Source of the DNA: CAZGUH01 sp964529005
GTDB lineage: Bacteria > Actinomycetota > Acidimicrobiia > Acidimicrobiales > Ilumatobacteraceae
Direction of reading: 5' to 3'
Length of the DNA stretch: 64,000 nucleotides
NCBI GenBank assembly: GCA_964529005.1
Contig: CAZGUH010000005.1
Span: forward strand, 62,001-126,000
The translations under genes and the position numbers were made by a program. The notes beneath the pieces are model-generated. The model was not told the DNA's origin, did no database searches, and worked only from the letters and a program-made list of their open reading frames with translations. Below are positions 1-10,179 of this stretch, one piece after another. How positions within the stretch are numbered: the first letter of the stretch is position 1; each line of letters opens with the position of its first letter.

Positions 1-316
1 CGTCGTCGGCCGTGTGCGCGGCGTGCACCGGCACAGCCCAGCCGAAGACACTCTCGTCCGAGCCGATGTCGTCGGGAATGCACGAGCGGACCAGCCGGTC
101 GCCGGTGAGGTGCTGATGTGCGTTGACGTATCCCGGCGTGACGACGGCCTGAGGGTCGCCGACGACCTCGGCGTCGGGGAACTGCGCGACGAGATCGGCG
201 AACGGCCCGACGGCCACGATGACGGAACCCTCGATCGCCACTGCGCCGTCGCGCACGACCGTTCTCGCCGCGTCCATCGTGATCACGTCTCGCCCGCGCA
301 CGAGCACACCGGCCAT
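1..316 (-). CDS. Amidohydrolase, N-terminal part (runs off the left edge)
   Basis: Reading leftward from ATG at 316, the open frame continues past base 1, so only about 105 N-terminal residues are present. The visible part has the small beta-sandwich start of the metal-dependent amidohydrolase superfamily, followed by the sequence PGYVNAHQHL, whose His-x-His pair is the usual first metal-binding motif. A following stretch (TGDRLVRSCIPDD) resembles the ATZ/TRZ chlorohydrolase and guanine-deaminase branch. The substrate cannot be told. It is divergent from the Rieske oxygenase, with 18 bp between the two starts, so they probably share a control region and may belong to one catabolic pathway. 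This assignment is from motif recognition only. Confidence 0.8.
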   Translation of the reverse strand, partial: MAGVLVRGRDVITMDAARTVVRDGAVAIEGSVIVAVGPFADLVAQFPDAEVVGDPQAVVTPGYVNAHQHLTGDRLVRSCIPDDIGSDESVFGWAVPVHAAHTADD

Positions 317-334
317 GTCGTTAGGCTCGCACAC

Positions 335-1339
335 GTGGGGACGACCGTGGACGGCGTCTTCGCGTCGAACGACGCGTTGCTCGACCACTGGTACGTGGTC
401 GCCGCCTCCGACGACGTGCGACCGGGGCCCATCGCGGTCCAACTCCTGGGCCGCCGCGTGGTCCTGTGGCGCGGCCCCGACGGCACGGTCGTGACCGCGC
501 CCGATCGTTGCCCGCACCGCGAAGCTCCGCTGTCGCGGGGAACGATCGAAGGTGGATGCCTCGTGTGCCCCTACCACGGGTGGACGTTCGGCAACGGCGG
601 GCGGTGCGTGCGCGTGCCGAGCGCGGCCGACGGGGTTCCGCCTCCGCCGCGTGCCCACCTGCGGACCGCGCGCTGCACCGAGCTCTATGGAATGGTCTGG
701 GTCTGCCTCGGCGACCCGGCGGCGGAGATCCCCGCGATGCCGTGGGAGCACGACCCCGCGTTCCGGCGCATCAACACGCCCGTCGAGGTGTGGCGGACGT
801 CCGCGGCCCGCATGACCGACAACTTTCTCGACGTCGCGCACTTCCCGTGGGTGCACACCGGGACGTTCGGCCGGCGACAGGACACGCACGTCGCCAAGAT
901 GGAGCTCGCCGAGCTGGACGACGAGTTCTTCGGGTTCCGCTTCGACGTCACGGCGAACAACAGCGACGCCGGAGCGGTGGCCAGCGGCCAGGCCAGCGCG
1001 GTCGTGCACCGATCGATGTCGACCGGCTTCCACCTGCCGTTCACCGTGCGCAGCACGATCCACTACGACACCGGGCTCGATCACATCCTGCTGTTGCTCT
1101 CGACGCCGATCGACGACGTCACGTCGTATTTCACGTTCGTCGTCTGGCGAAACGACGACTTCTCCGTGCCGGCGGACGAGGCGATCCGCTTCGACCTCGC
1201 GATCGGCGCCGAGGACAAGGCGATGCTCGAACAGCTGGACGGGATCCTGCCGCTCGACCAGACCACGCTCGTCAGCGTGCAATCGGACCGCTGCAGCGTC
1301 GAATGGCGACGGCGCCTCGCCGAGCTGATGAAGCTCTGA
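335..1339 (+). CDS. Rieske-type aromatic ring-hydroxylating oxygenase alpha subunit
   Basis: About 334 residues. The Rieske [2Fe-2S] motif is complete: Cys59-Pro-His61 and Cys78-Pro-Tyr-His81. A C-terminal catalytic domain follows, with the mononuclear iron motif DNFLDVAHFPWVH (His168 and His173, with Asp161 nearby). The length and layout match Rieske oxygenases of the phenylpropionate dioxygenase/vanillate demethylase type, which use electrons from a separate reductase. No reductase or ferredoxin gene is visible here. The open frame extends further left, but that part lies over the amidohydrolase on the other strand. The first protein-like residues follow GTG 335 (GTG 347 is the alternative). 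No clear ribosome binding site is seen. The substrate is unknown. Confidence 0.85.
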   Translation: MGTTVDGVFASNDALLDHWYVVAASDDVRPGPIAVQLLGRRVVLWRGPDGTVVTAPDRCPHREAPLSRGTIEGGCLVCPYHGWTFGNGGRCVRVPSAADGVPPPPRAHLRTARCTELYGMVWVCLGDPAAEIPAMPWEHDPAFRRINTPVEVWRTSAARMTDNFLDVAHFPWVHTGTFGRRQDTHVAKMELAELDDEFFGFRFDVTANNSDAGAVASGQASAVVHRSMSTGFHLPFTVRSTIHYDTGLDHILLLLSTPIDDVTSYFTFVVWRNDDFSVPADEAIRFDLAIGAEDKAMLEQLDGILPLDQTTLVSVQSDRCSVEWRRRLAELMKL

Positions 1340-1352
1340 CCGACCCCCTGCG

Positions 1353-1358
1353 TACCAT
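1353..1358 (+). promoter_or_regulatory. -10-like TACCAT, leaderless start of the SNF2 gene
   Basis: TACCAT lies seven bases before ATG 1366, which is where a -10 element would sit if transcription began at the start codon itself. There is no good Shine-Dalgarno sequence. The same arrangement recurs at several other genes in the window. Confidence 0.4.
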
Positions 1359-1365
1359 CGCCGGG

Positions 1366-4356
1366 ATGCGGCTCTCCCCGACGCGTGGCCTTCCCGGCGC
1401 AGCATCCCGGGGATCCGCCGCGGTCGGACCCCTCCAGCTCACCTGGGACCGCGGCGGCCTGTTCGCCTGGCAGCCGGGCGGGCGGCGGAACATCGCCGCG
1501 GTGGCGCAGACGGTCGCGTTGGTCACCCGGGCGGTCATCGACGACCAGGTCGGTTCGGTGCGCGTCGTCGCGACGCCGGGAGGGTCGGCCGAAGCCTGGG
1601 GCGTGCGCCTCACCGCCGCGGCGTTCGCGCAGGCGGTCCGTCGCGAGGAGCTCGATCCGGAGGCGTCGCCGTCGGTGCGGTGGTTCGCTGCGCTCGCCAC
1701 GCTGGCGCGCGAGATCGTCGGGCACGGCATGGCGTGCCCCGCGGTCGAGGTCGCGGGCGGAGCGGCCCGGGCGCGCTGGCAGCCGACGCCCACCCCCGGG
1801 CAGCGGGCGCTGCTCGCCGAGTTGGAGGCGACGATGCCGCCGGTGTGCGCCGCGCTCGGCGGCGAGGCGGTCACGCCGTCGGCGGCCGGCATGCTCGACG
1901 CGTTCGTGCACGACCTCGCCACGTGGGCGCTCGCGGCCCGTGGATGGCGCCCAGCGGCGCCGAGTGGGCGCGACCCGAGCGCGCGGGCGGTGCGCACGGT
2001 CGCCGCGCTGCTCGCCGGGCGGCAGGCCGCCGCGGTGGTCGCCGACGACGCCGAGCAGCGAGCGTACGAGCGCATCAGCAGCGCGTTCGATCGCATCCGG
2101 CGCAGGGCGGTCGGCGAGCCGGTCCTCGGCGCCCGGCTGCGGCTGTCGATGCCACCGGCGGACGACGAGCAACGGATCGACGACGAGCCCGCGCCGACCG
2201 ATGAAGCGCCCCCGCACGGCTGGCCCTTGCGCGCCGAGGTGTTCGACGTCGACGCCCCCGAGCGGTGGTGCACCAGCGCCGAGGTGGCGGCCCGTGCGCC
2301 GGTGGCGCTCACGGTCGTGGGGGCCGAAGGCCATCTCGACCTGCTCGACGCAGCGGTGGCCGACGTGTGCGCCCGCGCGGCCTCCGTCGTGCCCGTCCTG
2401 CGCGAGCGCTGGGGTGTCGGCGAAGCGCAGCTGACGCTGGAGGAAGCGGCGGAGCTGCTCGAGCGCTCCGGCGACCTCGACGCCGCCGGCGTGCCCGTGC
2501 TCGTGCCGGAACGCCTGGCGCGACGCCGCCCGGCGGTGCGGGCCACGGCTCGGCCGGCGGGCAGCGGCGAGCCGGGACGGCTCGGCCGGGACGCGCTGGT
2601 GTCATGGGAGATGGTGGTCGATGGCCGGCCGGTCCCCGACGACGTCGTGCGGCGCGCGGCGGAGGCCGGCAGCACCCTCGTCCTCGTCGGCGGGCGCTGG
2701 GTCCGGCTCGACCCGGCGGGCGCCCGTCACGCTCTGGAATCGGTCCAGCGCCACCGCGCCGAGCACTCGCGCATGAGCACGATCGAGCTGCTCGGCGTGG
2801 CGGCCGCGCTCGGGGCCGAGGGCGGGACCGACGAGCTCGATGCGGCGCCGGTCCGCGCCGGCGGATGGCTGGGTCAGCTCCTCGTCGGGCTGCGCGACGA
2901 GACGCTCGCCGACGGCGTCGTGCCGCCCGAGTTCACCGCCACCTTGCGGCCGTACCAGCGGCGGGGGCTCGGCTGGCTGCAGTTCCTCGAGCGCGTCGGC
3001 TTCGGCGGCTGCCTGGCCGACGACATGGGGCTCGGCAAGACCCCCACCACCCTCGCCCACCTCGCCGGCCGCCCGGGCCCGCATCTCGTCGTCTGCCCGC
3101 TGTCGGTCGTACGCAACTGGCAGGCGGAAGCTGCTCGATTCACGCCGCTGGCGCGGGTGCTCGTGCACCACGGCTCGGGCCGCGGGCGCGACGACGACCT
3201 CGCCGCGGCGATCGGCGCCCACGACATCGTCATCACCACCTACCAACTGCTCGTGCGGGATCACCGCGTGCTCGCAGCGCAGCTGTGGACCACGGTCGTG
3301 TTCGACGAGGCGCAGGCGGTGAAGAACCCGCACACCAAGGCCGCGCGCGCCGCCCGCCACCTGCACGCCGGTCACGTGGTCGCGCTCACCGGCACCCCGG
3401 TCGAGAACCGTCTCGGCGAGCTGTGGGCGATCCTCGACCTGACGACACCCGGCCTGCTCGGCACGGAGCAGTCGTTCCGCGATCGCTTCGCCGTGCCGAT
3501 CGAACGCCGCCAGGACGCTCGGGCCACCGCCGCGCTGCGCACGCTGACCCGACCGTTCGTGTTGCGACGTACGAAGGCCGACCGGTCGCTCGTGCCCGAC
3601 TTGCCAGACAAGGTCGAGCAGATCGCGTGGGCGCAGCTGACGCGCGAGCAAGCCTCGATGTACCAAGGGGTCGTCGATCAGCTGCTGCGCGACGCCGCCG
3701 AGGCGACGGGCATCCGGCGCAAGGGGCTGGTGCTGGCCGCGCTCACCCGGTTGAAGCAGATCTGCAACCACCCGGCGCACGCGTTGCGCGACGGATCTCG
3801 GCTGCCCGGCCGCTCCGGCAAGCTGGCGCGGTTCGACGAGCTGGTCGCCGATCTGCTCGAGGCCGACGAGAGGGCGCTGGTCTTCACGCAGTTCCGCGAG
3901 ATGGGCGACCTGCTCGTCCAGCACATCGGCGACCGCTTCGACGTCCGCGTGCCGTTCCTGCATGGCGGCGTCGCCAAGGCGCGGCGAGACGCGATGGTCG
4001 ACCGCTTCCAATCGGGCGACGCTCCCCCGCTGCTGCTGGTGTCGTTGAAAGCCGGCGGCACCGGCCTCAACCTGACCGCGGCGTCGCGAGTGGTGCACTA
4101 CGACCGTTGGTGGAACCCGGCCGTCGAGGATCAGGCCACCGATCGGGCGTGGCGCATCGGTCAGCGCAACGCGGTGTTCGTGCACAAGCTGGTGTGTCAG
4201 GGCACCGTGGAAGAGCGCATCAGCACGCTGATCGACGACAAGCGTGCGCTCGCTAGCGCCGTGGTCGGAACCTCGGGCGAGAACTGGCTCAGCGAGCTGT
4301 CGACCGACGACCTGCGCCGCCTGGTCGTGCTCGACGGAGGGGCGGTGCACGGATGA
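1366..4356 (+). CDS. SNF2/HepA-family DNA-dependent ATPase (helicase-like)
   Basis: 996 residues. The N-terminal half (about 1-500) is the poorly conserved bacterial SNF2-associated region. The C-terminal half holds the two RecA-like lobes: Walker A DDMGLGKT (about residue 555), DEAQ box (VVFDEAQ, about 647), motif III-like LTGTPVENRLGELW, and helicase-C motifs ending GGTGLNL and DRWWNP..DQATDRAWRIGQ (about 895-940). The family uses ATP to move along duplex DNA or strip proteins from it. ATG 1366 was chosen because earlier in-frame sequence is the shadow of the oxygenase. The stop overlaps the next start by ATGA, so the SWIM protein is almost certainly its translational partner. Such SNF2-SWIM pairs are common in actinobacteria, but their role is not settled. 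Confidence 0.93.
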   Translation: MRLSPTRGLPGAASRGSAAVGPLQLTWDRGGLFAWQPGGRRNIAAVAQTVALVTRAVIDDQVGSVRVVATPGGSAEAWGVRLTAAAFAQAVRREELDPEASPSVRWFAALATLAREIVGHGMACPAVEVAGGAARARWQPTPTPGQRALLAELEATMPPVCAALGGEAVTPSAAGMLDAFVHDLATWALAARGWRPAAPSGRDPSARAVRTVAALLAGRQAAAVVADDAEQRAYERISSAFDRIRRRAVGEPVLGARLRLSMPPADDEQRIDDEPAPTDEAPPHGWPLRAEVFDVDAPERWCTSAEVAARAPVALTVVGAEGHLDLLDAAVADVCARAASVVPVLRERWGVGEAQLTLEEAAELLERSGDLDAAGVPVLVPERLARRRPAVRATARPAGSGEPGRLGRDALVSWEMVVDGRPVPDDVVRRAAEAGSTLVLVGGRWVRLDPAGARHALESVQRHRAEHSRMSTIELLGVAAALGAEGGTDELDAAPVRAGGWLGQLLVGLRDETLADGVVPPEFTATLRPYQRRGLGWLQFLERVGFGGCLADDMGLGKTPTTLAHLAGRPGPHLVVCPLSVVRNWQAEAARFTPLARVLVHHGSGRGRDDDLAAAIGAHDIVITTYQLLVRDHRVLAAQLWTTVVFDEAQAVKNPHTKAARAARHLHAGHVVALTGTPVENRLGELWAILDLTTPGLLGTEQSFRDRFAVPIERRQDARATAALRTLTRPFVLRRTKADRSLVPDLPDKVEQIAWAQLTREQASMYQGVVDQLLRDAAEATGIRRKGLVLAALTRLKQICNHPAHALRDGSRLPGRSGKLARFDELVADLLEADERALVFTQFREMGDLLVQHIGDRFDVRVPFLHGGVAKARRDAMVDRFQSGDAPPLLLVSLKAGGTGLNLTAASRVVHYDRWWNPAVEDQATDRAWRIGQRNAVFVHKLVCQGTVEERISTLIDDKRALASAVVGTSGENWLSELSTDDLRRLVVLDGGAVHG

Positions 4357-5054
4357 CCGCAGGCCCGCAGGCGATCGTCATCTCCCCGCGCTCGCGCGAC
4401 CGCGCCGAGGTGGCCGCGGCGCCGGCACGCCTCGCCGCCACGATGCTCGAAGTCGCGGTCGCGGGCAGTGCCGAGAGCGGCCGTTTCCGCCGCGGTCGCG
4501 AGTACGTCGCCGAGGGCGCGGTGCGTGGCCTCGTCGTCTCGCCGGGCGAGCTCCTCGCCGATGTCACCGGAAGCCGCGCCTGGACCTACGAGGTCGAGAT
4601 CCGGGTTCCCGTCGATCCGGCATCGAGCGCCGACCCGAACACAGCGGCCGGCCAGATGGCGTTGATCCCCGATCCCGACGACATGTGGACGACGTGCAGC
4701 TGCCCGGACGTCGAGGATCCGTGCAAGCACGCCGTCGCGGCGCTGCTCGCCTTCGCCGCGGAGGTCGCCGACCGACCAGCGTTGCTGACCACCTGGCGCG
4801 GCGCTCGAGCCGAGCGCAAGGCGGCCGGCAGCCGGGCGGCCGCTGCGCAGCCCGCGCCTCCGCCGGAGCAGGCGCCGCTGTGGGAGTCGCCGGAGTGGGT
4901 GGAGTTCCTCGGCGCCGGTCTGGCGCCGCCGGACGTCGCCCCGCCCGCCGAGCCGGCCGCGTTCGAGCCGTCGAAGGGCCACGAGGTGATCGGCGACGTC
5001 GATCTCGCGGCGCTCGTCGACGACGCCCGGCGGGCGCTCGTCGATCCGCCGTAG
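4353..5054 (+). CDS. SWIM zinc-finger protein, partner of the SNF2 ATPase
   Basis: 233 residues. The central sequence TTCSCPDVEDPCKHAVAAL (near residue 115) is a SWIM zinc finger (Cys-x-Cys ... Cys-x-His), a module expected to bind DNA or protein. Upstream is a beta-rich region (about 30-100) typical of these partners. Downstream is an Ala/Pro-rich linker, then an acidic C-terminus. Translation starts inside the SNF2 stop codon (ATGA). The likely role is a recognition or targeting subunit for the ATPase, inferred from fusion and adjacency patterns known for SWIM and SNF2 domains rather than from catalytic residues. Confidence 0.85.
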   Translation: MTAGPQAIVISPRSRDRAEVAAAPARLAATMLEVAVAGSAESGRFRRGREYVAEGAVRGLVVSPGELLADVTGSRAWTYEVEIRVPVDPASSADPNTAAGQMALIPDPDDMWTTCSCPDVEDPCKHAVAALLAFAAEVADRPALLTTWRGARAERKAAGSRAAAAQPAPPPEQAPLWESPEWVEFLGAGLAPPDVAPPAEPAAFEPSKGHEVIGDVDLAALVDDARRALVDPP

Positions 5055-5061
5055 CGGACGG

Positions 5062-5445
5062 TCAGTCGCGAAACAGGCTCGGGATCTGCCCGAACACCGC
5101 AACCGCTTGGCGCAGCGGGACGAGCTCGCCGCTCGACCGGCGCGTCGATCTGGCGGCGCCGGCAAGGGCCGCGCGGGCCTCGTCGAGCTCGGCCCGCAGC
5201 CGGGCGTTCTCGGCTTCGAGCTCCATCACCCGCCGGATGCCTTCGAGGTTCATCCCCTCGGCGGCGAGCTCCGCGATCCGGCGCAGTCGCTCGATGTCGT
5301 CGTCGCTGTAGCGGCGGTTGCCGCCCTGCGTGCGCGCTGGCTGCACGAGACCACGGCGCTCGTAGATGCGCAGTGTCTGGGGGTGCATCCCGGCAAGCTC
5401 GGCGGCGACGGAGATGACATAGACGGCGTGCTGTGAGGAGCGCAT
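5062..5445 (-). CDS. hspR: HspR, MerR-family heat-shock repressor
   Basis: 127 residues from ATG 5445. An N-terminal MerR-type helix-turn-helix (YVISVAAELAGMHPQTLRIYERRGL) is followed by the wing (GGNRRYSDDDIERLRRI) and a coiled-coil region (about 65-100). HspR represses the dnaK operon with DnaK as co-repressor in Streptomyces and Mycobacterium. The gene is last in dnaK-grpE-dnaJ-hspR, 16 bp after dnaJ, which is the classical actinobacterial arrangement. A matching HAIR operator is present at 9182-9202. The open frame extends further upstream, but that Pro-rich part lies within dnaJ, so the start before RSSQHAVYVIS was chosen. Confidence 0.93.
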   Translation of the reverse strand: MRSSQHAVYVISVAAELAGMHPQTLRIYERRGLVQPARTQGGNRRYSDDDIERLRRIAELAAEGMNLEGIRRVMELEAENARLRAELDEARAALAGAARSTRRSSGELVPLRQAVAVFGQIPSLFRD

Positions 5446-5461
5446 CGGTATCAAATCCAAT

Positions 5462-6604
5462 TCACTGGCTGGTGCTGCGGGCGCTGCCCATGAGGTGCGC
5501 CCGTGGGGAGGCGGTGGTGGCTGCGGCGAGTTGCTCGACGGCGGCGCGCTCGGCATCGGACAGCGATGTCGGCACGACGACGTCGACGGTGACGATCAGG
5601 TCTCCGGGCCCCTTGTCCGACGGGATGCCCTTACCGCGCACGCGATGGCGCGAGCCGCTCTGCGTGCCCGGCTTCAAGCGCAACGACACGGGCGACCCGT
5701 CGAGCGTCGGCGCTTCGATCGTCGCGCCCAGCGTCGCCTCGGCATACGTGATCGGCACGCGGACCGTGAGGTTCTTCCCGTCACGGCCAAAGATCCGGTG
5801 CGGCGCGACGTGGCACTCGACGAACAGATCGCCGGGCGGCCCGCCGTTGCGACCCGGCCCGCCGCGGCCCTTCAGGCGGATGCGCTGGCCATCGCTGACC
5901 CCCGCAGGGATGCGCACCTTGACCTCGCGCGGACGCCGCTCCACCCCTGTGCCGCGGCAGGTGGGGCACGGCGATTCGATGATCACGCCATTGCCCGCGC
6001 AGTTGCGGCACGGTGTGGAGAACGAGAAGAAGCCTTGGTTGTCGTCGGTGACGCCGCGGCCGCCACACACCGGGCAGGTCCTCGGCGTCGTGCCTGGCTT
6101 GGCCCCGGTGCCGTGGCACGTCGAGCACTGGGCATCGGCTGTCAGGTGCAACGTGGTCGTCAGGCCACGCGCGGCGTCTTCGAAGTCGAGGGTCAAGGTG
6201 GCGTCCTGATCGGCCCCGCGCTGCGGCCCGACTCCGCGGCTCGGACCACCGCGACGGCCTCCCCGGCCGAACATCTGGCTGAGCACGTCGCCCAGGCCGT
6301 CGGCGCCGACGTTGAACGTGAAGCCGCCCGGGCCTCCGTTGGCGCCGCCGAACCCTCCGGCCATCGGCCCCATTCGCCGCACCTCGTCGTACTCGGCGCG
6401 CTTGGCCTCGTCACCGAGCACGTCGTAGGCCGCGCTCACCTCCTTGAACCGCTCTTCCGCCGCGGTGTTGCCCGGGTTGGCGTCGGGATGCAGCTCGCGC
6501 GCCAGCTTGCGATAGGCCTTGGTGATCTCCTTCTGGCTGGCCGTGGACGAGACGCCGAGCACGGCGTAGTAGTCCTTCTCGAACCACTCGCGTTGCGCGG
6601 CCAT
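5462..6604 (-). CDS. dnaJ: DnaJ co-chaperone
   Basis: 380 residues. The J domain (about 8-75) carries the HPD motif (LARELHPDANPG) that stimulates the DnaK ATPase. A Gly/Phe-rich linker follows (GGFGGANGGPGGF and later). The zinc-binding domain has four CxxCxGxG-type repeats (CSTCHGTG, CPVCGGRG, CRNCAGNG, CPTCRGTG), and the C-terminal substrate-binding domain is complete. The gene follows grpE with a 7-bp gap and precedes hspR. It delivers unfolded proteins to DnaK in the cytoplasm. Confidence 0.96.
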   Translation of the reverse strand: MAAQREWFEKDYYAVLGVSSTASQKEITKAYRKLARELHPDANPGNTAAEERFKEVSAAYDVLGDEAKRAEYDEVRRMGPMAGGFGGANGGPGGFTFNVGADGLGDVLSQMFGRGGRRGGPSRGVGPQRGADQDATLTLDFEDAARGLTTTLHLTADAQCSTCHGTGAKPGTTPRTCPVCGGRGVTDDNQGFFSFSTPCRNCAGNGVIIESPCPTCRGTGVERRPREVKVRIPAGVSDGQRIRLKGRGGPGRNGGPPGDLFVECHVAPHRIFGRDGKNLTVRVPITYAEATLGATIEAPTLDGSPVSLRLKPGTQSGSRHRVRGKGIPSDKGPGDLIVTVDVVVPTSLSDAERAAVEQLAAATTASPRAHLMGSARSTSQ

Positions 6605-6611
6605 CGTCAGC

Positions 6612-7198
6612 TCACCCCTTCACCTTCACCATCGCCGCGCGCAGCACGCGTCCCTTCCATCGGTACCCGGTTCGCAGCACCTCACTGACGATCGGGGGCC
6701 CCGACTCGTCGTCGGCTGGCTCGTGCAGCACGGCTTCGGCGAGCGCGGGATCGAACTCGCCGCCCTGGAGGTCGAGCGCTTCCAGGCCGTGCTTCTGGAG
6801 CACGCCGATCAGCGCGCTCCAGATCGGCTCGACGCCCTCGACGCCATGCGAGAACGCGGCTTCGCAGGCGTCGAGCACGGGGAGCAGCGACTCGACGATG
6901 CGCCCCGTGGCCCGGTCGATCTCGTCGGCCTGGGTCGCCGCGACGCGCCGGCGGTAGTTCTCGAACTCCGCCTGTGTCCGCTGCGCCAGATCCTTGAACA
7001 GATCACGTTCCGCGGCAAGCATCTCCAGTGGGTCCGGCTCACTCGGCGGCGCCCCCTCCTCGCCCGCGGAGGAGTCGAGCGAACCCGGCTCGACGGCTGG
7101 CTCCGGAGGAAAGGGGGGCCCGTCGGCCGTCAGGTCGACGGGAGAACCTTCTCCGGAGACAGGACCCGTCGGCTCCCGGTCGGCAGGAGACGCGCCCA

Positions 7199-7202
<4 letters not shown>
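6612..7202 (-). CDS. grpE: GrpE nucleotide exchange factor
   Basis: 196 residues. A long, poorly conserved acidic and Pro-rich N-terminus (about 1-60) precedes the coiled coil (LAAERDLFKDLAQRTQAEFENYRRR) and the beta-wing domain, which ends LRTGYRWKGRVLRAAMVKV, the usual GrpE signature. GrpE releases ADP from DnaK. The start overlaps the dnaK stop by ATGA (7199-7202). A second ATG directly follows, at 7199. Confidence 0.95.
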
Positions 7203-9055
<1,853 letters not shown>

Positions 9056-9135
9056 GGGGTGTGCTCCTCCGGTGAGCTGTTTCGCGTGGGTGGCGACGGG
9101 GAAGATGAGGGAACGATCCGTCGTGTGCGGCGACC

Positions 9136-9165
9136 ATCGTAGGAGTCGGCCCCCTGGCCACACAA
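9136..9165 (-). promoter_or_regulatory. Probable dnaK promoter
   Basis: Read on the minus strand, TTGTGT (9165-9160) and TACGAT (9141-9136) are separated by 18 bp and fit a housekeeping -35/-10 pair. The transcript would have an untranslated leader of roughly 75 bases before ATG 9055. The HAIR operator lies 16 bp upstream of the -35 element. Confidence 0.55.
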
Positions 9166-9181
9166 CCCGCTCGGCAGAAAA

Positions 9182-9202
9182 CTTGAGTCGATCTGACTAA
9201 GG
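9182..9202. promoter_or_regulatory. HAIR operator (HspR-binding inverted repeat)
   Basis: CTTGAGT (9182-9188), a 7-base spacer, then ACTAAGG (9196-9202). The known HAIR consensus is CTTGAGT-N7-ACTCAAG. The left arm is perfect, the right arm matches 5 of 7 positions and the spacing is exact. It lies between dnaK (minus) and the oxidoreductase at 9238 (plus), and HspR is encoded in the dnaK operon, so autoregulation is expected. Confidence 0.85.
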
Positions 9203-9224
9203 TTCGGTCACGGCGTGCCCAGGG

Positions 9225-9230
9225 TACGGT
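9225..9230 (+). promoter_or_regulatory. -10-like TACGGT, leaderless start of the oxidoreductase gene
   Basis: TACGGT ends seven bases before ATG 9238, with TTCGGT at 9203-9208 as a possible -35 (16-bp spacer). No Shine-Dalgarno sequence is seen. The -35 directly abuts the HAIR site, so HspR binding could also affect this gene. Confidence 0.4.
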
Positions 9231-9237
9231 CACCCCC

Positions 9238-10176
9238 ATGCAGCTCGCCGACCTCCGTGTGTTCACCGAGCCCCAGCAAGGCGCGACGTATGCCAGCCAG
9301 CTGGCCGTTGCCCAGCGAGCCGAGTCGCTGGGGTTCGGGGCTTTCTTTCGCAGCGATCACTACCTCGTGATGGGAGGCCACGACGGCCTGCCAGGCCCGA
9401 CGGACTCATGGGTGACGCTGGCCGGGATCGCCCGCGAGACCCGCACGATTCGCCTCGGCACGCTCGTCACCTCGGCGACGTTCCGCCACCCGGGGACCCT
9501 CGCGGTCAGCGTCGCCCAGGTCGACGAGATGAGCGGAGGCCGCGTCGAGCTCGGCATCGGAGCGGGATGGTACGAAGCCGAGCACGCCGCACTCGGGGTT
9601 CCGTTCCCGCCCGTCGGCGAGCGCTTCGACACCCTCGAGGACCACCTCGCGATCGTCACCGGCATGTGGGCGACGGCGCCCGGGGAACGCTTCTCCTACC
9701 AGGGCCGGCGGGTCAGCGCGATCGACTCGCCAGGGCTGCCGAAGCCGGCGCAGTCGCCGCCGCCGATCATCATCGGCGGGCGCGGCGCGCACCGCACACC
9801 ACACCTCGCCGCCCGCTACGCGGCGGAGTTCAACCTGGCCTTCGCCCCGCTGGAGCAGTTCGTCGAGCAGCGCCAGCGCGTGATCGCAGCGTGCGAAGCG
9901 ATCGGCCGTGACCCCGGCTCGATCGTGTTCTCGGCAGCTCTCGTCCTGGCCGTCGGGCGGGACGAGGCCGAGTTCCAGCGGCGCGCGGCGGCGATCAGCC
10001 GCGACCCCGCCGAGCTGCGCGCCGTCGGCGTCGCCGGCGCCGTCGACGAGGCCGTGGAGGCGCTGCGGACGTGGAACGCGGCCGGAGCGCAGCGCGTGTA
10101 CCTCCAGACGCTCGACCTCGGCGATCTCGACCACCTCGATCTCGTCGCCGACGCCGTGGCGCCGAGCCTGACCTGA
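9238..10176 (+). CDS. LLM-class F420-dependent oxidoreductase
   Basis: 312 residues with the luciferase-like monooxygenase TIM-barrel pattern: FFRSDHYL near the N-terminus, then LGTLVTSATFRHPGTLAVSVAQVDEMSGGRVELGIGAGWYEAEH and PPPIIIGGRG. The GRVELGIGAGW block is the usual signature of the F420-dependent branch found in actinobacteria. The family transfers hydride between coenzyme F420 and varied substrates, and the substrate here is unknown. The gene is transcribed away from dnaK and ends three bases before the convergent folP stop. Confidence 0.88.
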   Translation: MQLADLRVFTEPQQGATYASQLAVAQRAESLGFGAFFRSDHYLVMGGHDGLPGPTDSWVTLAGIARETRTIRLGTLVTSATFRHPGTLAVSVAQVDEMSGGRVELGIGAGWYEAEHAALGVPFPPVGERFDTLEDHLAIVTGMWATAPGERFSYQGRRVSAIDSPGLPKPAQSPPPIIIGGRGAHRTPHLAARYAAEFNLAFAPLEQFVEQRQRVIAACEAIGRDPGSIVFSAALVLAVGRDEAEFQRRAAAISRDPAELRAVGVAGAVDEAVEALRTWNAAGAQRVYLQTLDLGDLDHLDLVADAVAPSLT

Positions 10177-10179
10177 CCG

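Noticed and set aside
14..334. Upstream extension of the Rieske open frame (about 107 residues)
   Set aside because: It lies over the amidohydrolase on the minus strand, and the protein-like signal begins near GTG 335.
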